Source: JBBQYD01 sp942493075 (lineage in GTDB: Bacteria > Verrucomicrobiota > Verrucomicrobiia > Limisphaerales > UBA8199). Taken from it: a DNA stretch of 64,000 nucleotides. The translations under genes were made by a program, and so were the position numbers. The notes beneath the pieces were generated by a model, which did not search any database, had not been told where the DNA came from, and saw only the letters and a list, made by a program, of their open reading frames with translations. The first letter of the stretch is position 1. Each line of letters begins with the position of its first letter. Location: assembly GCA_942493075.1 (NCBI GenBank), contig OW818681.1:2666001-2730000 (forward strand). Direction: 5' to 3'. Shown here in pieces: positions 52,026 to 59,589 of this stretch.

Positions 52026-52237
52026 CAGCCGCTTCCTCCGCCCAGAAAATAGAGGAAGTCTATCTCGTCGTTGTTCTGAAGTGCCGTCGAAGCATACTGT
52101 TTGCTGTCCACGAAGCTCCCGTTGAGCTGGACGCTCACGGTCTCCGGGTGCTCCACGTTGTTCAGAGCGAGCAGATCCGCCACTGTGAGGGAAGCTCTAT
52201 CAACTGCCTGGGATTCGCCGTTTACTTTAAGGTTCAT
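52022..52237 (-). CDS. hcyS: ThiS/MoaD-like sulfur-carrier protein with blocked C-terminus (HcyS)
   Basis: A 71-aa beta-grasp protein: MNLKVNGESQAV, SLTVADLLALNNV, ETVSVQLNGSFVDS and ALQNNDEIDFLYFLGGGSGW. ThiS and MoaD end in Gly-Gly; here four or so residues follow the glycines, so the tail must be cleaved before use, consistent with the JAMM peptidase in the same operon. The role is to carry sulfide as a thiocarboxylate to the sulfhydrylase. Starts three bases after cysN. Confidence 0.85.
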   Translation of the reverse strand: MNLKVNGESQAVDRASLTVADLLALNNVEHPETVSVQLNGSFVDSKQYASTALQNNDEIDFLYFLGGGSGW

Positions 52238-52239
52238 AA

Positions 52240-53634
52240 TTAGATCGCAAAATCGTTGTAGTCGGGTTTGGCCGCTTCGGCCGGAGGTAGAAGCAGACCG
52301 GCCGCGACGGTTGCGTTAGTGCCCTGCTCAATGAGGATAAATGAGCCGGTCAGCCGGTTCGTCGAGAAACCATCGAAGACCAGGGGTTGGGAGGTCTGCA
52401 GTCGAATCTCGCCGATGTCGTTTAGCCCAAGTTCGGCAGGATCCAGTTCCGGTTCCAATTTGGAGATGTTGATCCTGTTATCCAGCTTGGTGACCACTGC
52501 TTGGACAGTTCGAGTGGTATGCTTAAGAAAATACTTCTTACCACGTTGGACTGGTTTTGGATGCATCCAGCAGATCCTGGCGTGCAGATCAGTGCTGGCA
52601 CCCGGCAACTGGTCAGGGCCGATGACCATGTCTCCGCGGCTCACGTCAATATCGTGCTCCAACACAAGCGTGACGGATAGCGGACAAAAGGCTTCCTGCA
52701 ATGAGCCGTCATAGGTGAAGATCTCTTTAACCGTGCTGACCGAGCCGCTGGGCAGCACCATAACTTTTTGGCCGACCCGCACGATCCCACCTGCTATCTG
52801 GCCGCTGAAGCCCCGAAAATCGTGCAGTTTAGGATCAGTGGGGTTGTTTGGGCGATTCACCCATTGGACCGGCAGTCGGAACCCGTTTAGATTCCAATCG
52901 CTGGCGATGTGAACGGTTTCCAGATGCCCTAGCAATGTCGGGCCTTGGTACCAGGGGGTCTTTAACGAGGCGCTGACGACGTTGTCTCCATTGAGTGCAC
53001 TGATTGGGATGAACTTTACGTCCTTGATATCCAACCGGGGCAGGAAGCTTTCAAACTCGTCGCGAATCTCACGAAATCGTTCTTCACTCCAATTGACCAA
53101 GTCCATCTTGTTCACTGCGACCACCAGGTGCGGAATGCGCAGCAAAGAGGCAATATAAGTATGCCGGCGGCTCTGCTCGATTACTCCAGAGCGCGCATCC
53201 ACCAGAACGATCGAAAGATTAGCATTCGAAGCCCCTGTAACCATGTTCCGCGTGTACTGAACGTGGCCTGGCGTGTCGGCGATGATGAATTTGCGCCTTG
53301 GTGTGGCAAAATACCTATAGGCAACGTCGATCGTGATCCCTTGCTCGCGCTCAGCCCGAAGGCCGTCGGTGAGGTTGGCAAGATTGATCTGGCCACCTCC
53401 CGTGATATCGGCGGAGCGCTCCAGCGCCTCAATCTGGTCTTCCATCAGCGACTTCGAGTCGAAAAGTAATCGCCCGATGAGAGTCGATTTTCCATCATCC
53501 ACGGAGCCGCAGGTGTTAAAACGGAGAATATCAACGGGGTGACCGGTAGGGACGGTTGGGGCAAATGGATTTCTAACCGATTCCAGTGAGACCCGGGTAC
53601 TGCTTTCTGAAATTGATGGAGCTAGCAAACTCAT
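52240..53634 (-). CDS. cysN: Sulfate adenylyltransferase GTPase subunit CysN
   Basis: A 464-aa translation-factor-type GTPase. Motifs: CGSVDDGKSTLIGRLL (43-57), EQGITIDVAYRYF, ADTPGHVQYTRNM and AVNKMDLVNWS, followed by two beta-barrel domains. With CysD it makes APS from ATP and sulfate, driven by GTP. No APS-kinase (CysC) domain is fused at the C-terminus, which ends LLPPAEAAKPDYNDFAI. The start at 53634 (MSLLAPSIS) is used; an upstream start would overlap cysD. Middle of the operon. Confidence 0.88.
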   Translation of the reverse strand: MSLLAPSISESSTRVSLESVRNPFAPTVPTGHPVDILRFNTCGSVDDGKSTLIGRLLFDSKSLMEDQIEALERSADITGGGQINLANLTDGLRAEREQGITIDVAYRYFATPRRKFIIADTPGHVQYTRNMVTGASNANLSIVLVDARSGVIEQSRRHTYIASLLRIPHLVVAVNKMDLVNWSEERFREIRDEFESFLPRLDIKDVKFIPISALNGDNVVSASLKTPWYQGPTLLGHLETVHIASDWNLNGFRLPVQWVNRPNNPTDPKLHDFRGFSGQIAGGIVRVGQKVMVLPSGSVSTVKEIFTYDGSLQEAFCPLSVTLVLEHDIDVSRGDMVIGPDQLPGASTDLHARICWMHPKPVQRGKKYFLKHTTRTVQAVVTKLDNRINISKLEPELDPAELGLNDIGEIRLQTSQPLVFDGFSTNRLTGSFILIEQGTNATVAAGLLLPPAEAAKPDYNDFAI

Positions 53635-53653
53635 ATATAAAAATTCGTGCGGG

Positions 53654-54559
53654 TCAGAAGTAACCCTGCTTTTTTCGATCTTCCATGGCAGCCTCAGAGG
53701 CCTTGTCATCGGCGCGACTGCCGCGCTCTGTCACGCGGGCGGCCGCAATTTCGGCGATGATGTCGTCTACGGAATCGGCAGGCGACTCCACCATGCCGGT
53801 GCTGATGATGTCGCCAATGGTTCGGACCCGGACGATGAGGTCTTTGACCTCCTCCTTGGGTTTGAGTGTCAGCAAAGAACTGACTGGCAGCCATTGGCCG
53901 TGCCTGCGAACGCACTTGCGAGGATGGCTGAAATAGATTGTTGGAACCTCCAGGCGCTCGCGAAGGATGTATTCCCAAACGTCCATTTCTGTCCAGTTGC
54001 TCAGCGGGAATACCCGCATGTGCTCGCCCGTGTTCACCCGGGCATTGTAAACATTCCAGATCTCCGGACGCTGGTTCTTAGGATCCCATTGACCGAAAGC
54101 ATCACGGAAACTGAAGAACCGCTCTTTGGCGCGGGATTTTTCCTCATCCCGCCGAGCACCGCCAATGCAGCAGTCGAAACGGAATTCCTCGACGGCAGCC
54201 AGAAGGGTCGGGATTTGCAAACGGTTACGACTGACCTCGCCTGGGGAAGGGACGGCGATTCCCGCTGCGATGGCGTCCTCGACTTTTCGAACGATGAGCC
54301 GCGCTCCTAATTGTTTGGCACGCCGGTCACGAAAATGATTAAGCTCCGGAAAATGATGCCCGGTATCCACGTTCAACAATGGCATCGGAATCTCCGAAGG
54401 CCGGAAGGCCTTCTCCGCTAAACGCAGCAAGCAGATGGAGTCCTTGCCTCCGGAAAACATGATGCATGGCCGCTCAAATTCGGCGGCCACCTCGCGCATG
54501 ATGTGAATGGCCTCGGTCTCGAGATGCTGGAGATGATCCAGGTGATAACTGGACTTCAT
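53654..54559 (-). CDS. cysD: Sulfate adenylyltransferase small subunit CysD
   Basis: A 301-aa PP-loop ATPase with IMFSGGKDSICLLRL (SGGKDS 36-41), the ligand-binding VDTGHHFPELNHFRD and CCIGGARRDEEKSRAKERFFSFRD, and the C-terminal DRKKQGYF tail typical of CysD. It catalyses the adenylyl transfer step of sulfate activation together with CysN. The ATG lies four bases inside the end of cysH. Confidence 0.9.
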   Translation of the reverse strand: MKSSYHLDHLQHLETEAIHIMREVAAEFERPCIMFSGGKDSICLLRLAEKAFRPSEIPMPLLNVDTGHHFPELNHFRDRRAKQLGARLIVRKVEDAIAAGIAVPSPGEVSRNRLQIPTLLAAVEEFRFDCCIGGARRDEEKSRAKERFFSFRDAFGQWDPKNQRPEIWNVYNARVNTGEHMRVFPLSNWTEMDVWEYILRERLEVPTIYFSHPRKCVRRHGQWLPVSSLLTLKPKEEVKDLIVRVRTIGDIISTGMVESPADSVDDIIAEIAAARVTERGSRADDKASEAAMEDRKKQGYF

Positions 54560-55230
54560 ATGCCAGATCCTGCGACTTCCATAACGGCTTTACCTCCCCA
54601 CGTGGCATGGAGGCCGCACTCACGTTTGTCATCGGCCTTGGCGGGATCGAAGTAATCCCATTCATTTGGCAGTTTATGCTGGGCCAAATACGACTCCAGG
54701 TCGGTGTCTGACGAATAGAAGAGCGGGCTGACTTTGAGAGTGCCGAAGTTTGCATCGTGACTGACGATGTCCAGACCTGCGCGGTTAGGGTTCTGGATTT
54801 TGCGCAATGCCGTTATCCAGACTTTAGGCGCCAATTCCCGCATTCCGCGTTGGAAAGGCTCCAACTTCATAACCGCGCTGAATTCCTTCAAAGAAGCTTC
54901 GTTTTCAGGGCCGGGTATGGGTCCATAGACAGCATCTCGGTGGGCCGACGTCATTTTTGGAACAAAAGCCTTTATGTTAAGCTTGAGCAACCTCTTGAGT
55001 TCCTCGGCATGCTGATAAGTAGCGGGCCGATTGTAACCGTGGTCTACCCATAGCACGGGAATGTTCGCTTGAACCTGGGTGCAGAGGTGCAGCAAGACTG
55101 CCTCGTAGGGCCGAAAATTCGTGGAAACCACCGCCCGACCTTCCGCCTTGGCGATGGCCCAGCGGACAATCTCGATGGGAGGAGTGGACCGGAGTGCAGC
55201 ATTCCACTGCGCGATCTGTTCAGAATTCAT
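54556..55230 (-). CDS. cysH: Phosphoadenylyl-sulfate reductase CysH
   Basis: A 224-aa PAPS/APS reductase: STNFRPYEAVLLHL (modified P-loop), LWVDHGYNRPATYQHAEEL, and the C-terminal KRECGLHATWGG with the catalytic cysteine. The two CC pairs that bind [4Fe-4S] in APS reductases are not present, so the enzyme should be the thioredoxin-dependent PAPS type. That requires an APS kinase, which is not in this window. It follows cysK by three bases and precedes cysD by overlap. Confidence 0.85.
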   Translation of the reverse strand: MNSEQIAQWNAALRSTPPIEIVRWAIAKAEGRAVVSTNFRPYEAVLLHLCTQVQANIPVLWVDHGYNRPATYQHAEELKRLLKLNIKAFVPKMTSAHRDAVYGPIPGPENEASLKEFSAVMKLEPFQRGMRELAPKVWITALRKIQNPNRAGLDIVSHDANFGTLKVSPLFYSSDTDLESYLAQHKLPNEWDYFDPAKADDKRECGLHATWGGKAVMEVAGSGI

Positions 55231-55233
55231 ACT

Positions 55234-56214
55234 TTAAGAGGAAGTGGTGGTCAGCTCAGACACGGTTTTGCGAGCATGGTCAGCGAGGATGGTGCTCAGG
55301 TAGCGCTCCCCGGTGCTGCATCCAATTGTAACGATCAGCTTGCCTTTGTTTTCCGGACGTTTGGCGACTTGGAGCGCCGCCCACACATTGGCTCCGGTGG
55401 AGATGCCGGCGAGAATACCTTCTTCGGTCGCAAGCCTTCGAGCGGTGTTGATGGCGTCATCGTTGCTGACGGTGAGCACTTCATCGAGAATTTGGAGATT
55501 CAGATTCTTCGGGACGAACCCCGCGCCCGTACCCTGGATCTTGTGAGGCCCGGCTTTAACCTGTTGGCCATTTCGAGTCTGGGTAATGACAGGAGAATCT
55601 TTTGGCTCTACCGCGATGGACTGAAATTCTTTCTTCCGTGACTTGATGACTTCGCTGATCCCGGTAATCGTTCCGCCTGTTCCAACAGCAGCGACGAGAA
55701 TATCTGCCCTGCCATCTGTGTCGCTCCAGATTTCCTGGGCTGTTGTTTGCCGGTGAGCTTCAGGGTTGGCGGCATTCGTAAACTGCTGAGGAATCCATGA
55801 ATCCGGTATATCCTTCCTGAGTTCCTCGGCTTTCCTGATTGCGCCCGCCATCGCCTCGTGGCCCGGCGTAAGCACCACCCTGGCCCCGAGTAGCGCCAGC
55901 AGTGTGCGTCGCTCCAGGCTCATCGTTTCGGGCATGGTCAGAATCAGCTTGTACCCGCGCGCCGCAGCGACAAACGCAAGGGCTATCCCTGTGTTCCCGG
56001 ATGTGGGTTCTATAATGGTGGTGTGCGGCGTCAGAATCCCTTCTTTTTCCGCTGCAGCCACCATTGCATGGCCAATCCGATCCTTAACGCTGCCAAGTGG
56101 ATTGAAGAATTCGCCTTTCAACGCAATCGTTGCCTGTGCGACATCGATCAGCCGATTAAGCCTTATCAGAGGGGTGCGGCCAACGGTCGCTAATATGTCT
56201 GATTTGAGAGCCAT
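55234..56214 (-). CDS. cysK: Cysteine synthase A
   Basis: A 326-aa PLP enzyme. FFNPLGSVKDRIGHAM contains the PLP lysine (~44), EPTSGNTGIAL the substrate loop (~70-78), and VGTGGTITGISEVIK the phosphate-binding loop. It makes cysteine from O-acetylserine and sulfide. The start at 56214 (MALKSDIL) is chosen over a longer form because family proteins begin there. First gene of the sulfur operon, divergent from the Rrf2 regulator. Confidence 0.9.
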   Translation of the reverse strand: MALKSDILATVGRTPLIRLNRLIDVAQATIALKGEFFNPLGSVKDRIGHAMVAAAEKEGILTPHTTIIEPTSGNTGIALAFVAAARGYKLILTMPETMSLERRTLLALLGARVVLTPGHEAMAGAIRKAEELRKDIPDSWIPQQFTNAANPEAHRQTTAQEIWSDTDGRADILVAAVGTGGTITGISEVIKSRKKEFQSIAVEPKDSPVITQTRNGQQVKAGPHKIQGTGAGFVPKNLNLQILDEVLTVSNDDAINTARRLATEEGILAGISTGANVWAALQVAKRPENKGKLIVTIGCSTGERYLSTILADHARKTVSELTTTSS

Positions 56215-56224
56215 TTGTGTTAAA

Positions 56225-56243
56225 CTACACAATCTTGTTGTAG
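56225..56243. promoter_or_regulatory. Possible operator dyad in the cysK/Rrf2 divergent region
   Basis: CTACA at 56225-56229 and its inverse TGTAG at 56239-56243 are separated by nine bases, eleven bases before the cysK ATG. Rrf2/CymR-type regulators often bind such sites between themselves and cysteine genes. The arms are only 5 bp, so this is tentative. Confidence 0.3.
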
Positions 56244-56347
56244 ATTACGTATGTTAGGATGGCCGCAATTGCAGCGGGTTTCTTAGCCGATATTGTCTTT
56301 TAATCACCAAATCTTGCGCATCTTGACGTACATTTTAATATCGCCCT

Positions 56348-56803
56348 ATGAAACTATCGCTTAGAGGGGAGTGCGCACTGCGAGCCTTGGTCGCACTGGG
56401 TGAAAGCTACGATGGCGATGTGGTGTCAATGCAGATGGTTTCAGAGCAACAGGAAATGCCCAAACGCTTCCTTGAACAGATCTTCAACGACCTTAGATCC
56501 GGGGGCTTCGTCGAGAGCAAACGCGGAATTGCCGGGGGCTACCGTTTAGCGAGGCCTGCCCACGAAATCACGGTGGCCGAAGTGATCCGACACATTGACG
56601 GCACCTTGAGACCGATGCCTGCAGGGGGAAAGAAGCCGAAGCCCAATTCGCAAGCTGCGGGGGCTCAGATGGCGATTCGCGGGGTGATGAGGGATGTCAG
56701 GGATACCATCGTGAAGTTACTCAGCCAGGTCACGGTTGCCGATCTTTGCGAGAGATCCCGGGCTGTGCAGATACGGACCGGCGTTCCTGATTACACGATT
56801 TGA
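56348..56803 (+). CDS. Rrf2-family transcriptional regulator (CymR-like)
   Basis: A 151-aa winged-helix regulator: MKLSLRGECALRALVALG, QMVSEQQEMPKRFLEQIF (recognition helix), LRSGGFVESKRGIAGGYRLARP and ITVAEVIRHIDG. The three-cysteine Fe-S ligand set of IscR is lacking (only CALR and DLCERS), so it resembles CymR, which senses cysteine status through partner cysteine synthase. Divergent from the cysK-led sulfur operon, 133 bases apart, so it is the obvious candidate controller. Confidence 0.8.
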   Translation: MKLSLRGECALRALVALGESYDGDVVSMQMVSEQQEMPKRFLEQIFNDLRSGGFVESKRGIAGGYRLARPAHEITVAEVIRHIDGTLRPMPAGGKKPKPNSQAAGAQMAIRGVMRDVRDTIVKLLSQVTVADLCERSRAVQIRTGVPDYTI

Positions 56804-56854
56804 AATTCTCGAGACCGCGCAGGTGCCGCGCGACGGACCCACGATGCGGTCGCC

Positions 56855-58942
56855 TTATTGCGCGAGTAATCGAAAGAAACGTCGGTCTGAATCGATAGCA
56901 ATGGTTTGAGGGCTTGCCCCCGAGAGCGGACTCCAGGGGCCAGTGACAGATTCGGATGTTTGCAGCGTTCCCTGCCCACCCCACTCCAGCAGCATGGATT
57001 GCCCGTCGCGCCGAATGGAACGGAAGACCGGCGCGAGACGACGTCGCACGTAGATGCCGGGCTCGGCGAGGATATGAACCCAATTGTCATCCGCGACGAT
57101 CCCGTACGGGAGGCTGCCACCAGGGGGGCTAATCGCAATTTCCGGCGCTAACCAGGTGGCGCCATAGTTCGGTGAGGAGATGTAGCCCAGGGGAGTGGAG
57201 GGATTCCCAGGCGGCCCATGAGCCCAGGCGATATGGACACGGCCACCAGGCGTCATCCATACCTGGTGGTGGTCCCTGATAATGTTCGTGTCCGTGGAAA
57301 GGACCTGGTCGCCCGGAAGCAAGGCCAGGCCTTGCCAGGAGTTGCCTGCATCAGTCGACCGGTTGAAGCCCAGTCGTGCTGTGGGAAGTGCGCCACCGGT
57401 GGATGGCCGCTCGCGTTGCCAGACAGCGATGACGCGCCCGTCGGCGGCGGCAATCTGTTGGCGTGCTTGTACATCACTTTCAGCTGAGATTTCGCCAATG
57501 ATGATTGGCTGACCCCACGTCGCGCCGTTGTCCGTGGAGCGCATATAAGTGCTCCTTCCACCGTATGAGTTCGTGCTCACTTTTGCGCCAAAGCACACGT
57601 GAACGAGGCTGTCCTCCACCGCCATTCTGGCGCTAGCGTCTGCCTGCGCGTAGAGGAGAACACCCGGATCCCAATTAAGGCCTTCGTTCAGCGAACGGAA
57701 GTAGAATACGCCCACGCCGTAGCCGTTGTCGTTGGGCCCGGACTGCCCGCCGAAAACATGGACTGTGCTTCCCCTGGCGATAATATTCGCCCGCCGGATT
57801 TCTTGTCCGGGACGAGTGATGCGGATTGGAGCGCTCCAGGACGTTCCGTTGTTTGTTGATTTGCGAAAATCCAATGGTTGGCTGTAAGCGCCCATGTCGC
57901 CCGCTGCCGTTAACAGAAATACCGTGTCCCCGGAAGCGAACAGTCCGCCATATTGCATTGGGTAGTTTCCGGAGCTAAGAGCGACCAACGAAGGCGGACT
58001 CCAGGTTGCTCCGTTATCGGAGGATGAACGGTGAACAAGATTGCCATTGCTGTGCCCGACCACATGAACCCGGTTTCCAAGAGCCAGCCGCCCATACGCT
58101 GAGACCAGCGGCAGAGGCGATGACCACAACGGTGTCAGGGGTGGTTCCACACCAGCGAGTGCGGCGATTTCGTCAGAACTGAGGGCTGCTGTGTAGATTC
58201 GCACGTCATCGATTAAACCTTTGAAGAAGAGTTCGTCGGTCGACTGATGACGAGCGCCAATCCTTAGCTGCAGTGTGTTATCGACTGATTGGCCGGCGAG
58301 TGCTGCGAGGCTGTACTGGGTGCCTGTGGGCAGGCCGTCAACGTAGCGGATCATGCTGCCAGCCCGATTGAAGACCACCGCGACATGGTGCCATTTCCCG
58401 TCATTCACCGTTTTCCCGTCGCCGGCGAAAATATTGACCGTGCCGCCGTTTGATTTGTGGATTACCGCGCCGAGGGTTCCATTGCCGGAGATGCTCACTC
58501 CCCACCCGTCCGGATGGCTGCCCCCAATCCATCCCATTTTCGTCACGACCATCCCGGAAGCCGTTGTTTTGACCCAAGCGGCAACAGTCCAATCGCGAAG
58601 TCCAAGATCCAGCCCAGTTCCCGATGTGCCACCGACCATGGCGTCCGAGGCGAATGCGTAAGAGTTCGACCCGCTGAAAGCCAGTGCATAATTCGAGATT
58701 CCGGGGACAAAGGCCGCGCTTTCAATTGCGAGCGCGTGATCGTTGCCTGAGGAGTCTAGTGCCATGCTGCCGGTGCCTTCATCCAATTTCCAATGGGTGA
58801 CCAAATTGGTTTGAACTTGTGCCACAGCAGCAGTTTCTGTGCGAAGAACGCAGAAGCTGACCAGGAGGAGGAAACGGAACAGAAATAGTTGCCGCTGAGC
58901 GTCGCATTCTCCAGAGGACTTGAGATTGGCGGTGCTATCCAT
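56855..58942 (-). CDS. Exported LamG + BNR/sialidase-like protein
   Basis: About 695 residues from ATG 58942 (a start at 59011 would add 23). A signal peptide follows a charged start (LFLFRFLLLVSFCVLRTETAAVAQ). Residues ~45-260 form a LamG/concanavalin-like domain (HWKLDEGTGSMALDSSGN, WHHVAVVFNRAGSMIRYVDG, GLIDDVRIYTAALSSDEIA). The rest has repeated BNR-type S-x-D-x-G-x-x-W units (SSDNGATWSPP, SLNEGLNWDPG, STDNGATWGQP, STDAGNSWQG), a sialidase-like propeller. The C-terminus LLEWGGQGTLQTSESVTGPW...RRFFRL is typical of Verrucomicrobiota exported proteins. Glycan binding or hydrolysis is likely; no sialidase catalytic set was verified. Confidence 0.8.
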   Translation of the reverse strand: MDSTANLKSSGECDAQRQLFLFRFLLLVSFCVLRTETAAVAQVQTNLVTHWKLDEGTGSMALDSSGNDHALAIESAAFVPGISNYALAFSGSNSYAFASDAMVGGTSGTGLDLGLRDWTVAAWVKTTASGMVVTKMGWIGGSHPDGWGVSISGNGTLGAVIHKSNGGTVNIFAGDGKTVNDGKWHHVAVVFNRAGSMIRYVDGLPTGTQYSLAALAGQSVDNTLQLRIGARHQSTDELFFKGLIDDVRIYTAALSSDEIAALAGVEPPLTPLWSSPLPLVSAYGRLALGNRVHVVGHSNGNLVHRSSSDNGATWSPPSLVALSSGNYPMQYGGLFASGDTVFLLTAAGDMGAYSQPLDFRKSTNNGTSWSAPIRITRPGQEIRRANIIARGSTVHVFGGQSGPNDNGYGVGVFYFRSLNEGLNWDPGVLLYAQADASARMAVEDSLVHVCFGAKVSTNSYGGRSTYMRSTDNGATWGQPIIIGEISAESDVQARQQIAAADGRVIAVWQRERPSTGGALPTARLGFNRSTDAGNSWQGLALLPGDQVLSTDTNIIRDHHQVWMTPGGRVHIAWAHGPPGNPSTPLGYISSPNYGATWLAPEIAISPPGGSLPYGIVADDNWVHILAEPGIYVRRRLAPVFRSIRRDGQSMLLEWGGQGTLQTSESVTGPWSPLSGASPQTIAIDSDRRFFRLLAQ

Positions 58943-59115
58943 GTTAGGTGATTCTCGCCTGTTCTCCTGAGAATTCCCACTTCTTTTCTGGTTTTCACAA
59001 CTGAGTCGCAATCACAGCCAAAGTTTGCGAATTTTGGGTGCTTGAACTCTTCAAAAACCAAAGACCCTGGCCTGTCGGCCGCTCCGGATCAGCCATTCTC
59101 TCGCGGGGAAGGGTT

Positions 59116-59589
59116 TCACAAAATATCCAATCCCGTGCATTTCTTGAGAGGAACGCGGTGCAGCACGATTCGCAGCCGCCCGCCCGCGGGCGGAAGCGTT
59201 TCCAAATGAAACGTGTAGGTCGCCGATTCACAGGCACTATGGCGGTTATGGCGGATGTAAGGTGCTGCGGTCTTGGTGTCGCTGATGACGCGCCCTTCTG
59301 CGTCCGTCGTTTGCGCGTGCAAATGACCCGGACCGGGATAATGCGCGCCAAGGCCCCGGCCGCGAAGATTTCCCGCCACGAAAAACCCTTCCCCGTCGCG
59401 ATAGACGCGCGGCGGGGTCACTTCAATGCCGCCGCTGGACTTTGCTTCTGTCGGCACGCTCACCCGTTCCATCTTCCAAGAGGCGCATCCGCCGACGACA
59501 AGAAGCAATCCAATCAAACCCATTGCGACACCAGCCCGTGCGGCGCGATTTCTGAGTAGCAATACGTAAATCATATTATTGGTCTTCAC
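59116..59589 (-). CDS. Small lipoprotein in the metal-efflux operon
   Basis: 157 residues. A membrane segment GVAMGLIGLLLVVGGCASW ends in a lipobox (VGGC), so it is a predicted lipoprotein. The mature part is beta-rich and has several histidines (LGAHYPGPGHLHAQTT, YIRHNRHSACESATYTFHLE). Its ATG overlaps the stop of the P-type ATPase gene (ATGA), so it belongs to the efflux operon; periplasmic metal handling is an inference. No family recognised. Confidence 0.6.
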   Translation of the reverse strand: MKTNNMIYVLLLRNRAARAGVAMGLIGLLLVVGGCASWKMERVSVPTEAKSSGGIEVTPPRVYRDGEGFFVAGNLRGRGLGAHYPGPGHLHAQTTDAEGRVISDTKTAAPYIRHNRHSACESATYTFHLETLPPAGGRLRIVLHRVPLKKCTGLDIL

